NCBI GenBank assembly: GCA_020025205.1
Contig: JAHHSO010000001.1
Coordinates: 1 to 64,000 of the forward strand
Direction of reading: 5' to 3'
Source of the DNA: Christensenellaceae bacterium
GTDB taxonomy: Bacteria; Bacillota; Clostridia; Christensenellales; Aristaeellaceae
Length of the DNA stretch: 64,000 bases
A program made the translations under genes and the position numbers. Below are positions 24,786-33,463 of the stretch, piece by piece. How positions within the stretch are numbered: position 1 is the first letter of the stretch; each line of letters starts with the position of its first letter. A model generated the notes under the pieces. It ran no database searches. It worked only from the letters and a program-made list of their open reading frames with translations, and was not told where the DNA came from.

Positions 24786-27104
24786 ATGAAGAAAATCTTC
24801 TCTTTACTGATGGTGTTCTGCTTGATCTTCGGCACGGCTTCTGCGCTGGCGGCGGGCAATGTGACGATTGCCGTCAGGGGTCAGAATGACTTTGACGACT
24901 ATATTTCCAGCGCGTTTGTCCGGGGCAATAAGCTCCTTTTGAACAGCTACGATAGAACTTACGAATGGAACAAAGAAACCGGCGAAATGCGCGAGGTGAA
25001 GGGGTATCAGGAGCTTCGTGACAAAATCGCGGGCCACCACTTGGAAGAAGGCGAAGAACCTCTCGTTGCGCTGGAAGAAGGCGAGTATTGCAATCTGTAT
25101 GACAGCATTTACACGGTGGACGACAAGATATACGTGATGGCTGAGATCAACGATGAGGAGAACAACGCCAGAAACCTGCTGGTTGAGCTGATGATCGATG
25201 ACAACGATACGTTTGCCATGGGTGAGACGATTGATCTTGGCGATGCACTGATGGTTGAAGAAGAGATGGATGGCGAGACTTACAGATATAGCCGATATCT
25301 TCAAAAATCAGCCGGTTTTGATGGTGTGCTGTATGGCATCAGCTATGGCGAAAACGGCATGGAGCTGCTGGCGATCGAACTCGAATCTGGCCATGTAAAC
25401 ACCATGACTCTTGACGTTGACGGCGAGATTGACTCCATGACGCGCTACAAGGATGGTCAGCTGCTGTTGACGATGATGAACTATGACAGCGATCCTGTTG
25501 TGGTGAATCTGGTCGTTTATGATGTGACAACGCAGGAAACAACCCTTCTGGGCGAGATGCCCAGAGACGGTTGGCAGTCACCTTTGGGCATTTGCTACGA
25601 TGAGCAGCGTTCCAGAATATATTACAGCCTTGCCGGCAGCATGTGGAGAATAGATATCACCGATGCGGGCTTGGGCACGCCGGAAGAGTTCAGCGATATG
25701 CCCATGAATGATGGTTCGGCCAATGTTGTGCTGATGGACGATCTGTATATTATGGCAGGCTACGATGCGATCATTGGCCGCGATGTCACGCAGGAGAAAA
25801 TGCCCGAACAGCATATGCGTGTGGTGAACTACGGCTATTCCGAAGGCATTAAGCAGGCGTATTTCTCGTTTACAAACGCACATCCAGAGTACATGGTTTC
25901 CATTTCCACGGCGATGGATCCAGAAGCGCTGATGTCCAATATGATGAACCGTTCTTCTGATGTGGACATTTATACAATTGACAGCACGGTTGAAGCGTTT
26001 TCCGCGTTGCTGAACCGCGGTTTTATGGCAGAGCTGACTGGAAGTGAGAAGATCAAGGCCGGAGTAGAGGGGCTTTATCCGTTCCTGAAGGACACGGTGA
26101 TGAAGGATGGCGAGATTTACGCGCTGCCCATGAACAGCTACGCGGATACGCTTACCATGAATGTAAAGACTCTGGAGAAAATGGGCTACACGAAGGATGA
26201 TCTGCCCAAGACCTGGTTTGATTTTTATGACATGCTTCAGGAACTTCCAGCCAAGCTGGAAGAGTTCCCGGAAATTCAGTTCTGTGAGCAATACATGGAT
26301 GTTGAAAACGCGCGTTATCAGATTTTCAGCATCATGCTTCAGGATTACTTCACCTGGCTGGATGCGGACCAGAGCCATCTGACGGAAAGCGGCGATGTGC
26401 TGGTCAAGCTGTGCGAAGCCTATGAGAAGGTGGACTGGAACAGCCTGGGGATGAAGGAATCGAGCGAAGACGAAAGCTTTGGTTCGATTATTGTGGGCTC
26501 CGATGATGAAGTGCCCAGCAGGATTCTTGAGTTCTACAACAGTGTTAGTTTCTATCAGCCTATAGAAGGCGATGAGTGGATCCCCCTGTCTGTCAAAGAA
26601 GGGGAAGAGCCGCTGATTGGCATGAATGTCGTCTTTGCATTTGTCAATCCGTTCTCTGAAAACCGTGAAGCAGCGATTGAGTATCTGGAATATGCATGGG
26701 ATTGTGTGGAAGAAACCATAAAAATGCAGATGGTTCCGTCGATGAATGATCCTGTAGAGAACAAGCATTATGAGGAAAGCCTCAAAGACATGGAGGAATA
26801 CACACACGATCTTGAGGCGCAGCTTGAAAAGACGGAAGACGAGGAAGAAAAGGAACAGCTGAACCAGATGCTCGAAGAGCAGAAAAAATGGTACGAAGAG
26901 TATAAGAAAGAAAACCGCTATCAGGTTTCTGCCGAGGATATTGAGCATTACAGAGCGTTTGACAAGTGCCTGGTTGTGCAGAAGTCCTCGTGGTGGAATG
27001 CGAGCGAAGATATAAATAAGTATCTGGACGGCGCAATGACTGCTCAGCAGCTGGCGACTTCGATTGAAAAGACGATGCAGATGAAGCGTCTGGAGGGCAA
27101 CTGA
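24786..27104 (+). CDS. Large extracellular solute-binding protein, two-domain
   Basis: A 772-residue exported protein. Residues 1-22 are a signal peptide (cleavage near ALAAG) with no lipobox cysteine. Residues 23-340 are beta-rich with propeller-like repeats (VRGNKLLLNSYDRTYEWN, then YDEQRSRIYYSLAGSMWRID). From about 345 it resembles family 1 sugar-type solute-binding proteins: YFSFTNAHPEYMVSI, then VMKDGEIYALPMNSYADT and NVKTLEKMGYTKDDLPKTW. A charged coiled region lies near 660-710. It feeds the two permeases that follow. The ordinary family length is about 420, so the N-terminal half is an addition. Confidence 0.82.
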   Translation: MKKIFSLLMVFCLIFGTASALAAGNVTIAVRGQNDFDDYISSAFVRGNKLLLNSYDRTYEWNKETGEMREVKGYQELRDKIAGHHLEEGEEPLVALEEGEYCNLYDSIYTVDDKIYVMAEINDEENNARNLLVELMIDDNDTFAMGETIDLGDALMVEEEMDGETYRYSRYLQKSAGFDGVLYGISYGENGMELLAIELESGHVNTMTLDVDGEIDSMTRYKDGQLLLTMMNYDSDPVVVNLVVYDVTTQETTLLGEMPRDGWQSPLGICYDEQRSRIYYSLAGSMWRIDITDAGLGTPEEFSDMPMNDGSANVVLMDDLYIMAGYDAIIGRDVTQEKMPEQHMRVVNYGYSEGIKQAYFSFTNAHPEYMVSISTAMDPEALMSNMMNRSSDVDIYTIDSTVEAFSALLNRGFMAELTGSEKIKAGVEGLYPFLKDTVMKDGEIYALPMNSYADTLTMNVKTLEKMGYTKDDLPKTWFDFYDMLQELPAKLEEFPEIQFCEQYMDVENARYQIFSIMLQDYFTWLDADQSHLTESGDVLVKLCEAYEKVDWNSLGMKESSEDESFGSIIVGSDDEVPSRILEFYNSVSFYQPIEGDEWIPLSVKEGEEPLIGMNVVFAFVNPFSENREAAIEYLEYAWDCVEETIKMQMVPSMNDPVENKHYEESLKDMEEYTHDLEAQLEKTEDEEEKEQLNQMLEEQKKWYEEYKKENRYQVSAEDIEHYRAFDKCLVVQKSSWWNASEDINKYLDGAMTAQQLATSIEKTMQMKRLEGN

Positions 27105-27110
27105 TTACAG

Positions 27111-27965
27111 ATGTTTGAAAAGAAGAAGTCCGTTCTGATTTTTCTCCTGCCGGGACTATTGATGCTGATGATCTTCTACGTGCTGCCTTTTATCAGCGGC
27201 ATTGGCTTCAGTTTGACAGACGGCAGCTATAAAAATGAATTTGTGGGGCTTCAGAATTATCGGGACTTGTGGCAGAACAGCATGTTTCTATTGGGGCTGC
27301 GCAACACGATGGAGCTTTCGCTCATCTGTGCGCCGCTGCTGTGGGTGCTGTCGTTCCTGCTGGCATCGGCACTTTCGGGCATTAAGCCGTATGGCGGCTT
27401 TTTCCGCTCCAGTGTACTGCTGCCATATCTGACGCCAGGCTCTGCGATTTTATTGGTGTGGCTGGTGCTGTTTGACTATGGCGGGCCGATGAACAGACTG
27501 TTTATGGCGCTGGGATTTTCCCGCGTAGAATGGCTGACGACGGGGGCGCTGCGTTTTCCGGTCATCCTGATGTTCCTGTGGAAGAACCTGGGATTCTGCC
27601 TGATTATCTTTTTGGCGGCTTTGCAGTCCATTCCCAAGCCGCTATATGAGTACGCCGAACTGGAAGGCGCGGGATTCTTTACCCGCGCTTTCCACATTAC
27701 GCTGCCCATGATCCTGCCCAATGCATTCCTGGTGTTTGTGCTGGCATGGATTAACGCCTTTAAGATCTTCAAAGAGGTCTACTTCATTGCCGGCGCATAT
27801 CCGGATTACTCCGTGTATACGCTGCAAAACTACATGAACAATATGTTCCAGAAGATGAATTATCAGAACGTTACAGCGGCCGCCTATTCGTTCGGCCTGA
27901 TTGTCATTGCGATATTTGGCGCGATTTTCTTCCTGCAAAGGCGCGCCGCACGCGGACTGAACTGA
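27111..27965 (+). CDS. ABC sugar-type transporter permease, MalF-like
   Basis: A 284-residue integral membrane protein with six hydrophobic helices. The binding-protein-dependent permease loop EYAELEGAGFFTRAFHITLPM (about residues 180-200) has the EAA-type motif with a Gly at its centre, the contact site for an ATPase. Together with the next gene it forms an importer channel for the preceding solute-binding protein. No ATPase gene occurs in the window, so a shared MsmK-like ATPase encoded elsewhere is likely. It begins six bases after the preceding stop codon. Confidence 0.92.
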   Translation: MFEKKKSVLIFLLPGLLMLMIFYVLPFISGIGFSLTDGSYKNEFVGLQNYRDLWQNSMFLLGLRNTMELSLICAPLLWVLSFLLASALSGIKPYGGFFRSSVLLPYLTPGSAILLVWLVLFDYGGPMNRLFMALGFSRVEWLTTGALRFPVILMFLWKNLGFCLIIFLAALQSIPKPLYEYAELEGAGFFTRAFHITLPMILPNAFLVFVLAWINAFKIFKEVYFIAGAYPDYSVYTLQNYMNNMFQKMNYQNVTAAAYSFGLIVIAIFGAIFFLQRRAARGLN

Positions 27966-27975
27966 GGAGGGCATG

Positions 27976-28824
27976 ATGAAAAGAAAACATCTTTTGGCGC
28001 GCCTGTTGCTCACAGTTCTTGCGGTCGTCATTCTGCTGCCGATTGTCATGACGATGATGTATTCCTTCTTTTCCCCAGGGGAAATCAAGGCATTCATGCA
28101 GACGCGCGGCAGTTATGATGCGGCCAAACTGATGGAAATTAAGCTTGCGCCAAACATGTTCTCCCTCAGCCAGTATTACAAGATCCTGATTGAAGACATG
28201 AGCATTCTGCGCTACTTTGTCAATTCAGTCCTGTATGCGGGGGCTATTCTGCTGGGGCAGGCGCTGATTGTGCCGATGATGGCATATGCACTTTCGCGGT
28301 TCCGTTTCAGAGGACGCGATGCTCTGTTTTTTCTGGTCATCGTGCTGATGCTTTTGCCGTTCCAGGTGACGATGGTGCCCAACGTGATGACGCTTCGGAA
28401 GCTGAATCTGCTGGATACAGTCTGGGCGGTTATTCTGCCGATGATAGTCGCGCCGTTTTACATCTTTCTGCTGCGCCAATACATGGTTGGCTTGCCCGGC
28501 GAAATGATAGAGGCGGCGCAGATTGACGGCGCCGGGCCTATGCGCTGCTACATTCATGTAGTGATGCCGGTTTGCCGCCCGATTCTGGGCGCGGCGGTGG
28601 CGCTGTCCTTTGCAGACTGCTGGAACCTTGTGGAGCAGCCTCTGACGTATTTGACGACGCGCACGGACCTGTATCCGCTGTCCGTGGTCTTCAATCAGCT
28701 TACTCAGGAGAGCACGGGCGTGGAATTTGCAGGCGCGGCGCTGTACACGCTGCCTGCACTGTTCATTTATCTGTTTTTCCAGAGCGATATTCTGGAAGGC
28801 GTGCAGCTGACGGAACTGAAATAA
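27976..28824 (+). CDS. ABC sugar-type transporter permease, MalG-like
   Basis: A 282-residue integral membrane protein with six helices. The EAA loop is EMIEAAQIDGAGPMRCYIHVV (about 177-197), including the conserved Glu-Ala-Ala and Gly. An N-terminal helix and the NSVLYAGAILLGQALIVPMMAYALSRFRF region (landmark, about 75-105) match MalG-type subunits. ATG 27976 is preferred to ATG 27973 because of spacing from AGGAGG. It pairs with the MalF-like protein. Sugar is the usual cargo; the actual one is unknown. Confidence 0.92.
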   Translation: MKRKHLLARLLLTVLAVVILLPIVMTMMYSFFSPGEIKAFMQTRGSYDAAKLMEIKLAPNMFSLSQYYKILIEDMSILRYFVNSVLYAGAILLGQALIVPMMAYALSRFRFRGRDALFFLVIVLMLLPFQVTMVPNVMTLRKLNLLDTVWAVILPMIVAPFYIFLLRQYMVGLPGEMIEAAQIDGAGPMRCYIHVVMPVCRPILGAAVALSFADCWNLVEQPLTYLTTRTDLYPLSVVFNQLTQESTGVEFAGAALYTLPALFIYLFFQSDILEGVQLTELK

Positions 28825-28846
28825 CCGGGCAAAAGAGGAAATAACG

Positions 28847-30187
28847 ATGAAAAAACGAGCCATCAAGGGACTTGTGGCGCTGGCGGTGGTCGTGGCGCTG
28901 TGCATGTTCTTTTCGGGGACGATTAAGACGATCACCACGCCCAAGGTCAAGCTGGTGACAGCCAAGCAGGGCAAGCTGGAGGAGACGATCAAGCTTTCCG
29001 GTCAGCTGATGTTCCCCAAGACGGAGGATATCAAACTGCCTGGCTTGACGGGGGATCAGTCTGTGACGATCAGCCGTGTACGTGTAGCCAAGGGCCGGAA
29101 GGTAGAGGCGGGCGATGTGCTGTTCGAAGCGGAAGTCTCCGGTTTTGACAAGCAAATGGAAACGCTTCGCGGTGAGGCTGACGAGATTCAGAAGGAGATC
29201 TTTGATCTTCAGCGCAAAAACGGCGATCTGAGGCTCAAACGCACCGAAGAGATTTACATGGAAGCCTATGACCAGCTGGCAGACAGCAGGGAAGAACTGC
29301 TTGAAGCACAGACAGCGCTGGAAGTTGCAGCCAAGCTGGCGGGCGTGACTCTTAAATCGGGCAAACTGCCTGAGGAGGCACAGGCAGATGAAGCGCTTGC
29401 AGCACGCCAGAAAGATGTCGAGGAAGCCGAAAAGGTGGAATCGGAAGCGCAGAAGCGCTTTAACAACGCCAATCGTCTGGGGATCAGCGAAGATGTGCTG
29501 ACCTATGTGACAAAGAGCCGTGAACTGAAAGATCAGCTGAGCAAAAAGCAGGATCAGATTACAACGCTCACGGTGCTCGGCCAGCAGGCGGCAAAGGTGA
29601 CGGCTCCGCATGAGGGCTACATTGTTGATGTGGTCATTAAAGCAGGGGAAAGCTATGATGGCCGTTCTGCGGCGATTGTCATGAGCGCGCAAGATCAGAA
29701 GCCTGTGCTTCGCGCGGATACAAACGATATTGAACGCAAGATTGAAAAGGGTACGGAAATCGTTATCAAGCGCGACAGCGGAAAGAACGTCAACAAGAAA
29801 GTTTCAGACAGTGGTGTGGACGAGGAAGGCAAGCGCTATGTGGATGTCGAGCTGTCCGACAAGGATGTCTCCAATCTTGGCGGCGGCGCGGCATTGCTGG
29901 CTCAGCCGGTGAATATGTCCGCCAGCTATCGCGCGGGAAGCTCGACGACGCTTCTGCCCATCAGCGCTGTACGCGGAAGCGGAGACAGCCGTTATGTCTA
30001 CGCCGTAGATGAAGAGATGAGCGCCTTGGGCGAACGCGTGCTCAAGGTGAGGAAGATGGATGTCAAGGTTCTGGCAGAGGTGGGCGCTACAGTGTCCATT
30101 GAGACGGATCTTGGCCGCCAGCGCGTGGCATATATGGAAGACCGCGCGATTTCCGAAGGTTCCGAGGTCATGGTATACCCGGAGTAA
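28847..30187 (+). CDS. HlyD-type efflux adaptor protein 2
   Basis: A 446-residue membrane-anchored adaptor. One N-terminal helix (about residues 6-27) leads to a lipoyl-like half (TEDIKLPGLTGDQSVTIS), a long Glu/Lys-rich coiled-coil hairpin at about 95-240, a second lipoyl-like half (VTAPHEGYIVDVVIKAGES) and barrel domains. It resembles YknX/MacA-type adaptors. The MacB-like permease follows directly, as expected. GAGGAAATA precedes the ATG. Confidence 0.85.
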   Translation: MKKRAIKGLVALAVVVALCMFFSGTIKTITTPKVKLVTAKQGKLEETIKLSGQLMFPKTEDIKLPGLTGDQSVTISRVRVAKGRKVEAGDVLFEAEVSGFDKQMETLRGEADEIQKEIFDLQRKNGDLRLKRTEEIYMEAYDQLADSREELLEAQTALEVAAKLAGVTLKSGKLPEEAQADEALAARQKDVEEAEKVESEAQKRFNNANRLGISEDVLTYVTKSRELKDQLSKKQDQITTLTVLGQQAAKVTAPHEGYIVDVVIKAGESYDGRSAAIVMSAQDQKPVLRADTNDIERKIEKGTEIVIKRDSGKNVNKKVSDSGVDEEGKRYVDVELSDKDVSNLGGGAALLAQPVNMSASYRAGSSTTLLPISAVRGSGDSRYVYAVDEEMSALGERVLKVRKMDVKVLAEVGATVSIETDLGRQRVAYMEDRAISEGSEVMVYPE

Positions 30188-30197
30188 GGAGGGCGCA

Positions 30198-31355
30198 ATG
30201 AAAACGAGGAAGCACGTTTTTCTGATCGTGCTGGGCGCCCTTTTGATGCTTGTCGGCGGGGTTCTGATTGCTCAGGTGGGCGAAGGACTGCAGTACATTC
30301 TGCCTGCCCCCGAAGAGGCGAAGGAGCTGGAAGCCCTTTACGAAGACGGACAAAAGCAGCTTGAAGGCATGGCGGATACGCTTTCGGATTATGCCATCGG
30401 CGCACGCCTTCAGGGAGCAAACCTTTCCCGAGAGGGCGGAGAGTCTGTGCAGACTGTGATATATGCTGTTGGCGAGGGATATTTTGATACCATGCATGAA
30501 ACGCTCCTTGCCGGACGATATGTCAGCAGCACGGATATAAAAAAAGGTTTAGACGTGATTGTGCTGGATGAACGTGCAGCGCTGTCACTTTTTCCGGGAG
30601 ACGATCCTATTGAGAAAAAGGTGATGCTCAACGGTGAATTGTATGAGGTCGCGGGCGTCATTAAGGGCGGGCGGCGTTTGGGTGAACGGGATGAGCATGT
30701 GGTCTATATCCCGATTACAACGGCCAGCCGAAGAGGCCTCAACATGCAGACGGTGGAAATGAATGCCCACGGGAACAATCCGACAGGCTCTGCCATTTTA
30801 ATGAAGGATACACTTTCCTCATGGAAGCGGGGCGGCAGTTTTTACCAATATGACAAGCTGGCGTTGGGGGCATGGATGCCTGCGAGATGGGCGGTGCTGT
30901 TTGTGGGTATTGCCGTTCTGATCGCTCTTCTGAGAAGGGTAAACAGTTCGACTTGGAAACGCATCTGTTATTATACGGATCAGCTCAAGACGCGTTATGC
31001 ACGCGATATGCTGCCCGGGATGGCAGGAAATTTTCTTGTGTGTGCAGCGGGATACGGCGGATTGTTGGCAGCGGCATTCCTGCTGGCAAAGTTCTCGATT
31101 GCGCCGCTGTATGTGTTCACGGAATGGATACCGGAAGTGGTGGTCGAATTATCTGCGCTGACTTCCCGCTTCTGGTCGCTTAACGATATGAATGCGGCGG
31201 CAGTACGCTATACCAGCCGGTTCCTATGCCAGATGGAATTGGGACAGGGACTTTTGCGCTGGGGCATGCTTGCGTTGCTCTTGGGGCTTGTGCTTCGTGC
31301 AAACAAATGGCTGAACCACAGGCCGGAAAAGCAGGCGCTGCCAACGGAACGGTAA
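30198..31355 (+). CDS. MacB-like ABC permease
   Basis: A 385-residue protein with the topology of MacB/FtsX permeases: one N-terminal helix (residues 6-24), a large outside domain (about 25-225), and three C-terminal helices (around 232-250, 272-297, 350-368). In the outside domain, AVGEGYFDTMHETLLAGRYVS and EKKVMLNGELYEVAGVIKG follow the MacB periplasmic-core pattern. No ATPase domain is fused or adjacent. AAGGAGG precedes ATG 30198; it starts ten bases after the adaptor gene. The exported substrate is unknown. Confidence 0.75.
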   Translation: MKTRKHVFLIVLGALLMLVGGVLIAQVGEGLQYILPAPEEAKELEALYEDGQKQLEGMADTLSDYAIGARLQGANLSREGGESVQTVIYAVGEGYFDTMHETLLAGRYVSSTDIKKGLDVIVLDERAALSLFPGDDPIEKKVMLNGELYEVAGVIKGGRRLGERDEHVVYIPITTASRRGLNMQTVEMNAHGNNPTGSAILMKDTLSSWKRGGSFYQYDKLALGAWMPARWAVLFVGIAVLIALLRRVNSSTWKRICYYTDQLKTRYARDMLPGMAGNFLVCAAGYGGLLAAAFLLAKFSIAPLYVFTEWIPEVVVELSALTSRFWSLNDMNAAAVRYTSRFLCQMELGQGLLRWGMLALLLGLVLRANKWLNHRPEKQALPTER

Positions 31356-31372
31356 AACGAAAGAAGACGATC

Positions 31373-31885
31373 ATGTTGCAAAAGATTGAACTGGAGAAGG
31401 CGGAAAGCCGAGAGCTGGACGAAATTTGTGCGCTGTGTACGCTTGTGAAGGAAAGAACCCCTTCTTCCGGCTGGAATGAACACTATCCGACACGCGCCAT
31501 TTTAGCGGCAGATTTGGCCTCACAAACTCTGTATAAGGTTGTGCAGGATGGAAAAATTGTTTCGATCATGCAGATTCGCTCCTGGGCAGAGTTCATGAAG
31601 GACGAAGAGGCGGATGATCTTCAGGATTGGAATCCGGAAATCATCAACCCTTGTGCGCTGGGACGTTTCTGCGTATCTCCAGATTGTCAGGGACAGGGAC
31701 TTGGACGCCGCGTCATGATGGCAGCGCTTGAAAAGGCCAAGTCGATGGGGTATGACGGCGCACGATTCCATACGCTGGTGAGCAATGGCATCGCTTCCCA
31801 TCTGTACGAGTCCATGGGATTTAGAACAGCGGGCAAGATTGCAGAGTATGGCATGGAATTTTACTGTCATGAAATGAAACTGTGA
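31373..31885 (+). CDS. GNAT family N-acetyltransferase
   Basis: A 170-residue acetyl-CoA-dependent acyltransferase. The acetyl-CoA loop motif is LGRFCVSPDCQGQGLGRRVMM (about residues 98-118), with QGQGLG as the Q/RxxGxG/A box, then SHLYESMGFRTAGK near the C-terminus. The start at 31373 follows a weak AAGAAGA site. It begins 17 bases after the MacB-like gene, so it may be the last gene of that operon. The substrate cannot be named; nearest relatives acetylate small amines or protein N-termini. Confidence 0.88.
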   Translation: MLQKIELEKAESRELDEICALCTLVKERTPSSGWNEHYPTRAILAADLASQTLYKVVQDGKIVSIMQIRSWAEFMKDEEADDLQDWNPEIINPCALGRFCVSPDCQGQGLGRRVMMAALEKAKSMGYDGARFHTLVSNGIASHLYESMGFRTAGKIAEYGMEFYCHEMKL

Positions 31886-31908
31886 TAAAATAGGACTGGA
31901 TAAAAAGA

Positions 31909-31946
31909 TTGACGCCTTTGTGCAAAAGCATGAAGGCGTCAATTTT
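31909..31946 (+). terminator. Rho-independent terminator of the 21.5-31.9 kb operon
   Basis: A perfect ten-base stem TTGACGCCTT/AAGGCGTCAA (31909-31918 with 31933-31942), then TTTT. Confidence 0.8.
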
Positions 31947-32066
31947 GTGCGGGAAAAGGAGTTTTCAAGCCGGCTGAGCAGCATCATTCTGCAAGGATAC
32001 TAAAACGGTTTTAAAAGGGAAAATGATTCGACGATTCAACCCGAAAGTGGTGGCCGCGGAGAATTG

Positions 32067-32101
32067 AAAAAAGAAGCAGAGACGCCAAGAATCTCTGCTT
32101 C
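32067..32101 (-). terminator. Rho-independent terminator of the PRK06851-type gene
   Basis: A perfect ten-base stem GAAGCAGAGA/TCTCTGCTTC (32073-32082 with 32092-32101), followed on the minus strand by a T-run at 32072-32067. Confidence 0.85.
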
Positions 32102-32132
32102 CTGATATTTTGTTCAGTTTTTCTTTCGCAGA

Positions 32133-33191
32133 TTACTGCGGCAGCTCTGGGGCAAGCGCGGAAAGCGTCTCATCAAGAATCTTCTGCCAGCGGCTGAAAT
32201 CCATATTGGGCACATAGAAGGACTCTAATTCATCATGCAGCTGCCTGGCCTGAGAAAGCGCGCCAATGGCCTGATGCAGATGCAGCCGGACGGCGGAGCG
32301 CCCCTGTTCCAGCGTGTGTTCACGGCGCAGAAGTGATTCGTGCGGGATGCAGGCTGAAAAGTCAAATGTCTGTTCGGCGGGCAGCAGATCGCTGGTTGTG
32401 ACAAGCGTAGACAGGGCTGGAATCGTCAGATGGAGCAGTTTTCCGGGAATGGGCGGATACAGGTGCTCTTCTACGCTGTATCCAGCAGCTTGAACAGCTG
32501 TGCTGACCTGCCGGAGAATGGGGGTGCAGTCTGCGGCCCAGTGCGCCAGAATCCGAATGACGCGCTTTTGTGCATTGTCTGAAATCAGAGAAATCTCGCC
32601 TTTGGCAGTTACAGCATCCGTGATGACGGGGCGAACAGAAGCTGTCCCGGAAGGGGCTTCCTGTCCATTTAAAACGGCCCGTGTCAATGCACGGGTCAAT
32701 TGAGCCAAATGTGCATGATCCGCAGCTTCGGCGGCAACGGCAGCGTTGTCGCGTGTAAAGATAGCAGCAGCTGCCAGACAGGCACGCGCGCGCCGAATGC
32801 AGGCGGCGTGATCGTCCATGCAGGATTGAAGCTGAGGCAGACGGGGACGAATGGCTTCTTCATTCAGGCAGATTCCCAGATTGATGATGCTGTCGCGGGC
32901 ACCGGGAATGTCAGGGTCTATCTGATGCGGCGCGGTGCCATCCATGATGACCAGCCCTGCATGCGGCACAGCAACGGCATCCAGACTGTCCGGGTCACCG
33001 GAGCAGAAATAGAGTGTGGATGCTTCCCCGCCGGGGCAGAGTGCAGCATGAATTCTGTGCATGAATGTCGATTTTCCAACACCGGGTCCGCCCTTGAGGA
33101 TCAGCCTGCGGCGTGGGTTTTCCAGCAGCGTATCGAAGCAGGAAAAAAATCCATCCGGCCCCATGGCACCGGGGAAAAGAACTCTGTTCAA
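32133..33191 (-). CDS. PRK06851-type P-loop ATPase
   Basis: A 352-residue protein. Near the N-terminus, FPGAMGPDGFFSCFDTLLEN precedes RRLILKGGPGVGKSTFMHRI, whose GGPGVGKST (about 35-43) is Walker A. VIMDGTAPHQIDPDIPGARDSIINLG (landmark, about 82-107) is family-typical. This matches the uncharacterised PRK06851 ATPases of Clostridia and Bacilli, usually about 360 residues. The start is TTG at 33191 with GGAGGG six bases upstream. No operon partner is adjacent. I cannot name the process it serves. Confidence 0.75.
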   Translation of the reverse strand: MNRVLFPGAMGPDGFFSCFDTLLENPRRRLILKGGPGVGKSTFMHRIHAALCPGGEASTLYFCSGDPDSLDAVAVPHAGLVIMDGTAPHQIDPDIPGARDSIINLGICLNEEAIRPRLPQLQSCMDDHAACIRRARACLAAAAIFTRDNAAVAAEAADHAHLAQLTRALTRAVLNGQEAPSGTASVRPVITDAVTAKGEISLISDNAQKRVIRILAHWAADCTPILRQVSTAVQAAGYSVEEHLYPPIPGKLLHLTIPALSTLVTTSDLLPAEQTFDFSACIPHESLLRREHTLEQGRSAVRLHLHQAIGALSQARQLHDELESFYVPNMDFSRWQKILDETLSALAPELPQ

Positions 33192-33463
33192 TGCAATCCC
33201 TCCACAGTCGAAGCTGATTCAGAATATGCAAAAAGGGAAATTCTCATGCCGAAAAAAGACTGGTGCATGAAACAGCAGATTTTTTTGAGAAACTTTGGCG
33301 CAAGAGAAGCCGATCGGATTGCTGCACCGGCAGGGAGGGAGAAATGAGTCTGCCGGCTGCATCAAGCTGACCGCTGCCGGGGGATCAGGCGGCGCGCTTG
33401 AAGCCCTCGGCAGACGGAGGTATCGGGAAAACGGATTCAGTGAAGCGTGTCTCTTTTCAAGAT

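Noticed and set aside
25578-26948. 456-codon minus-strand frame opposite the solute-binding protein
   Set aside because: Shadow; no family match.
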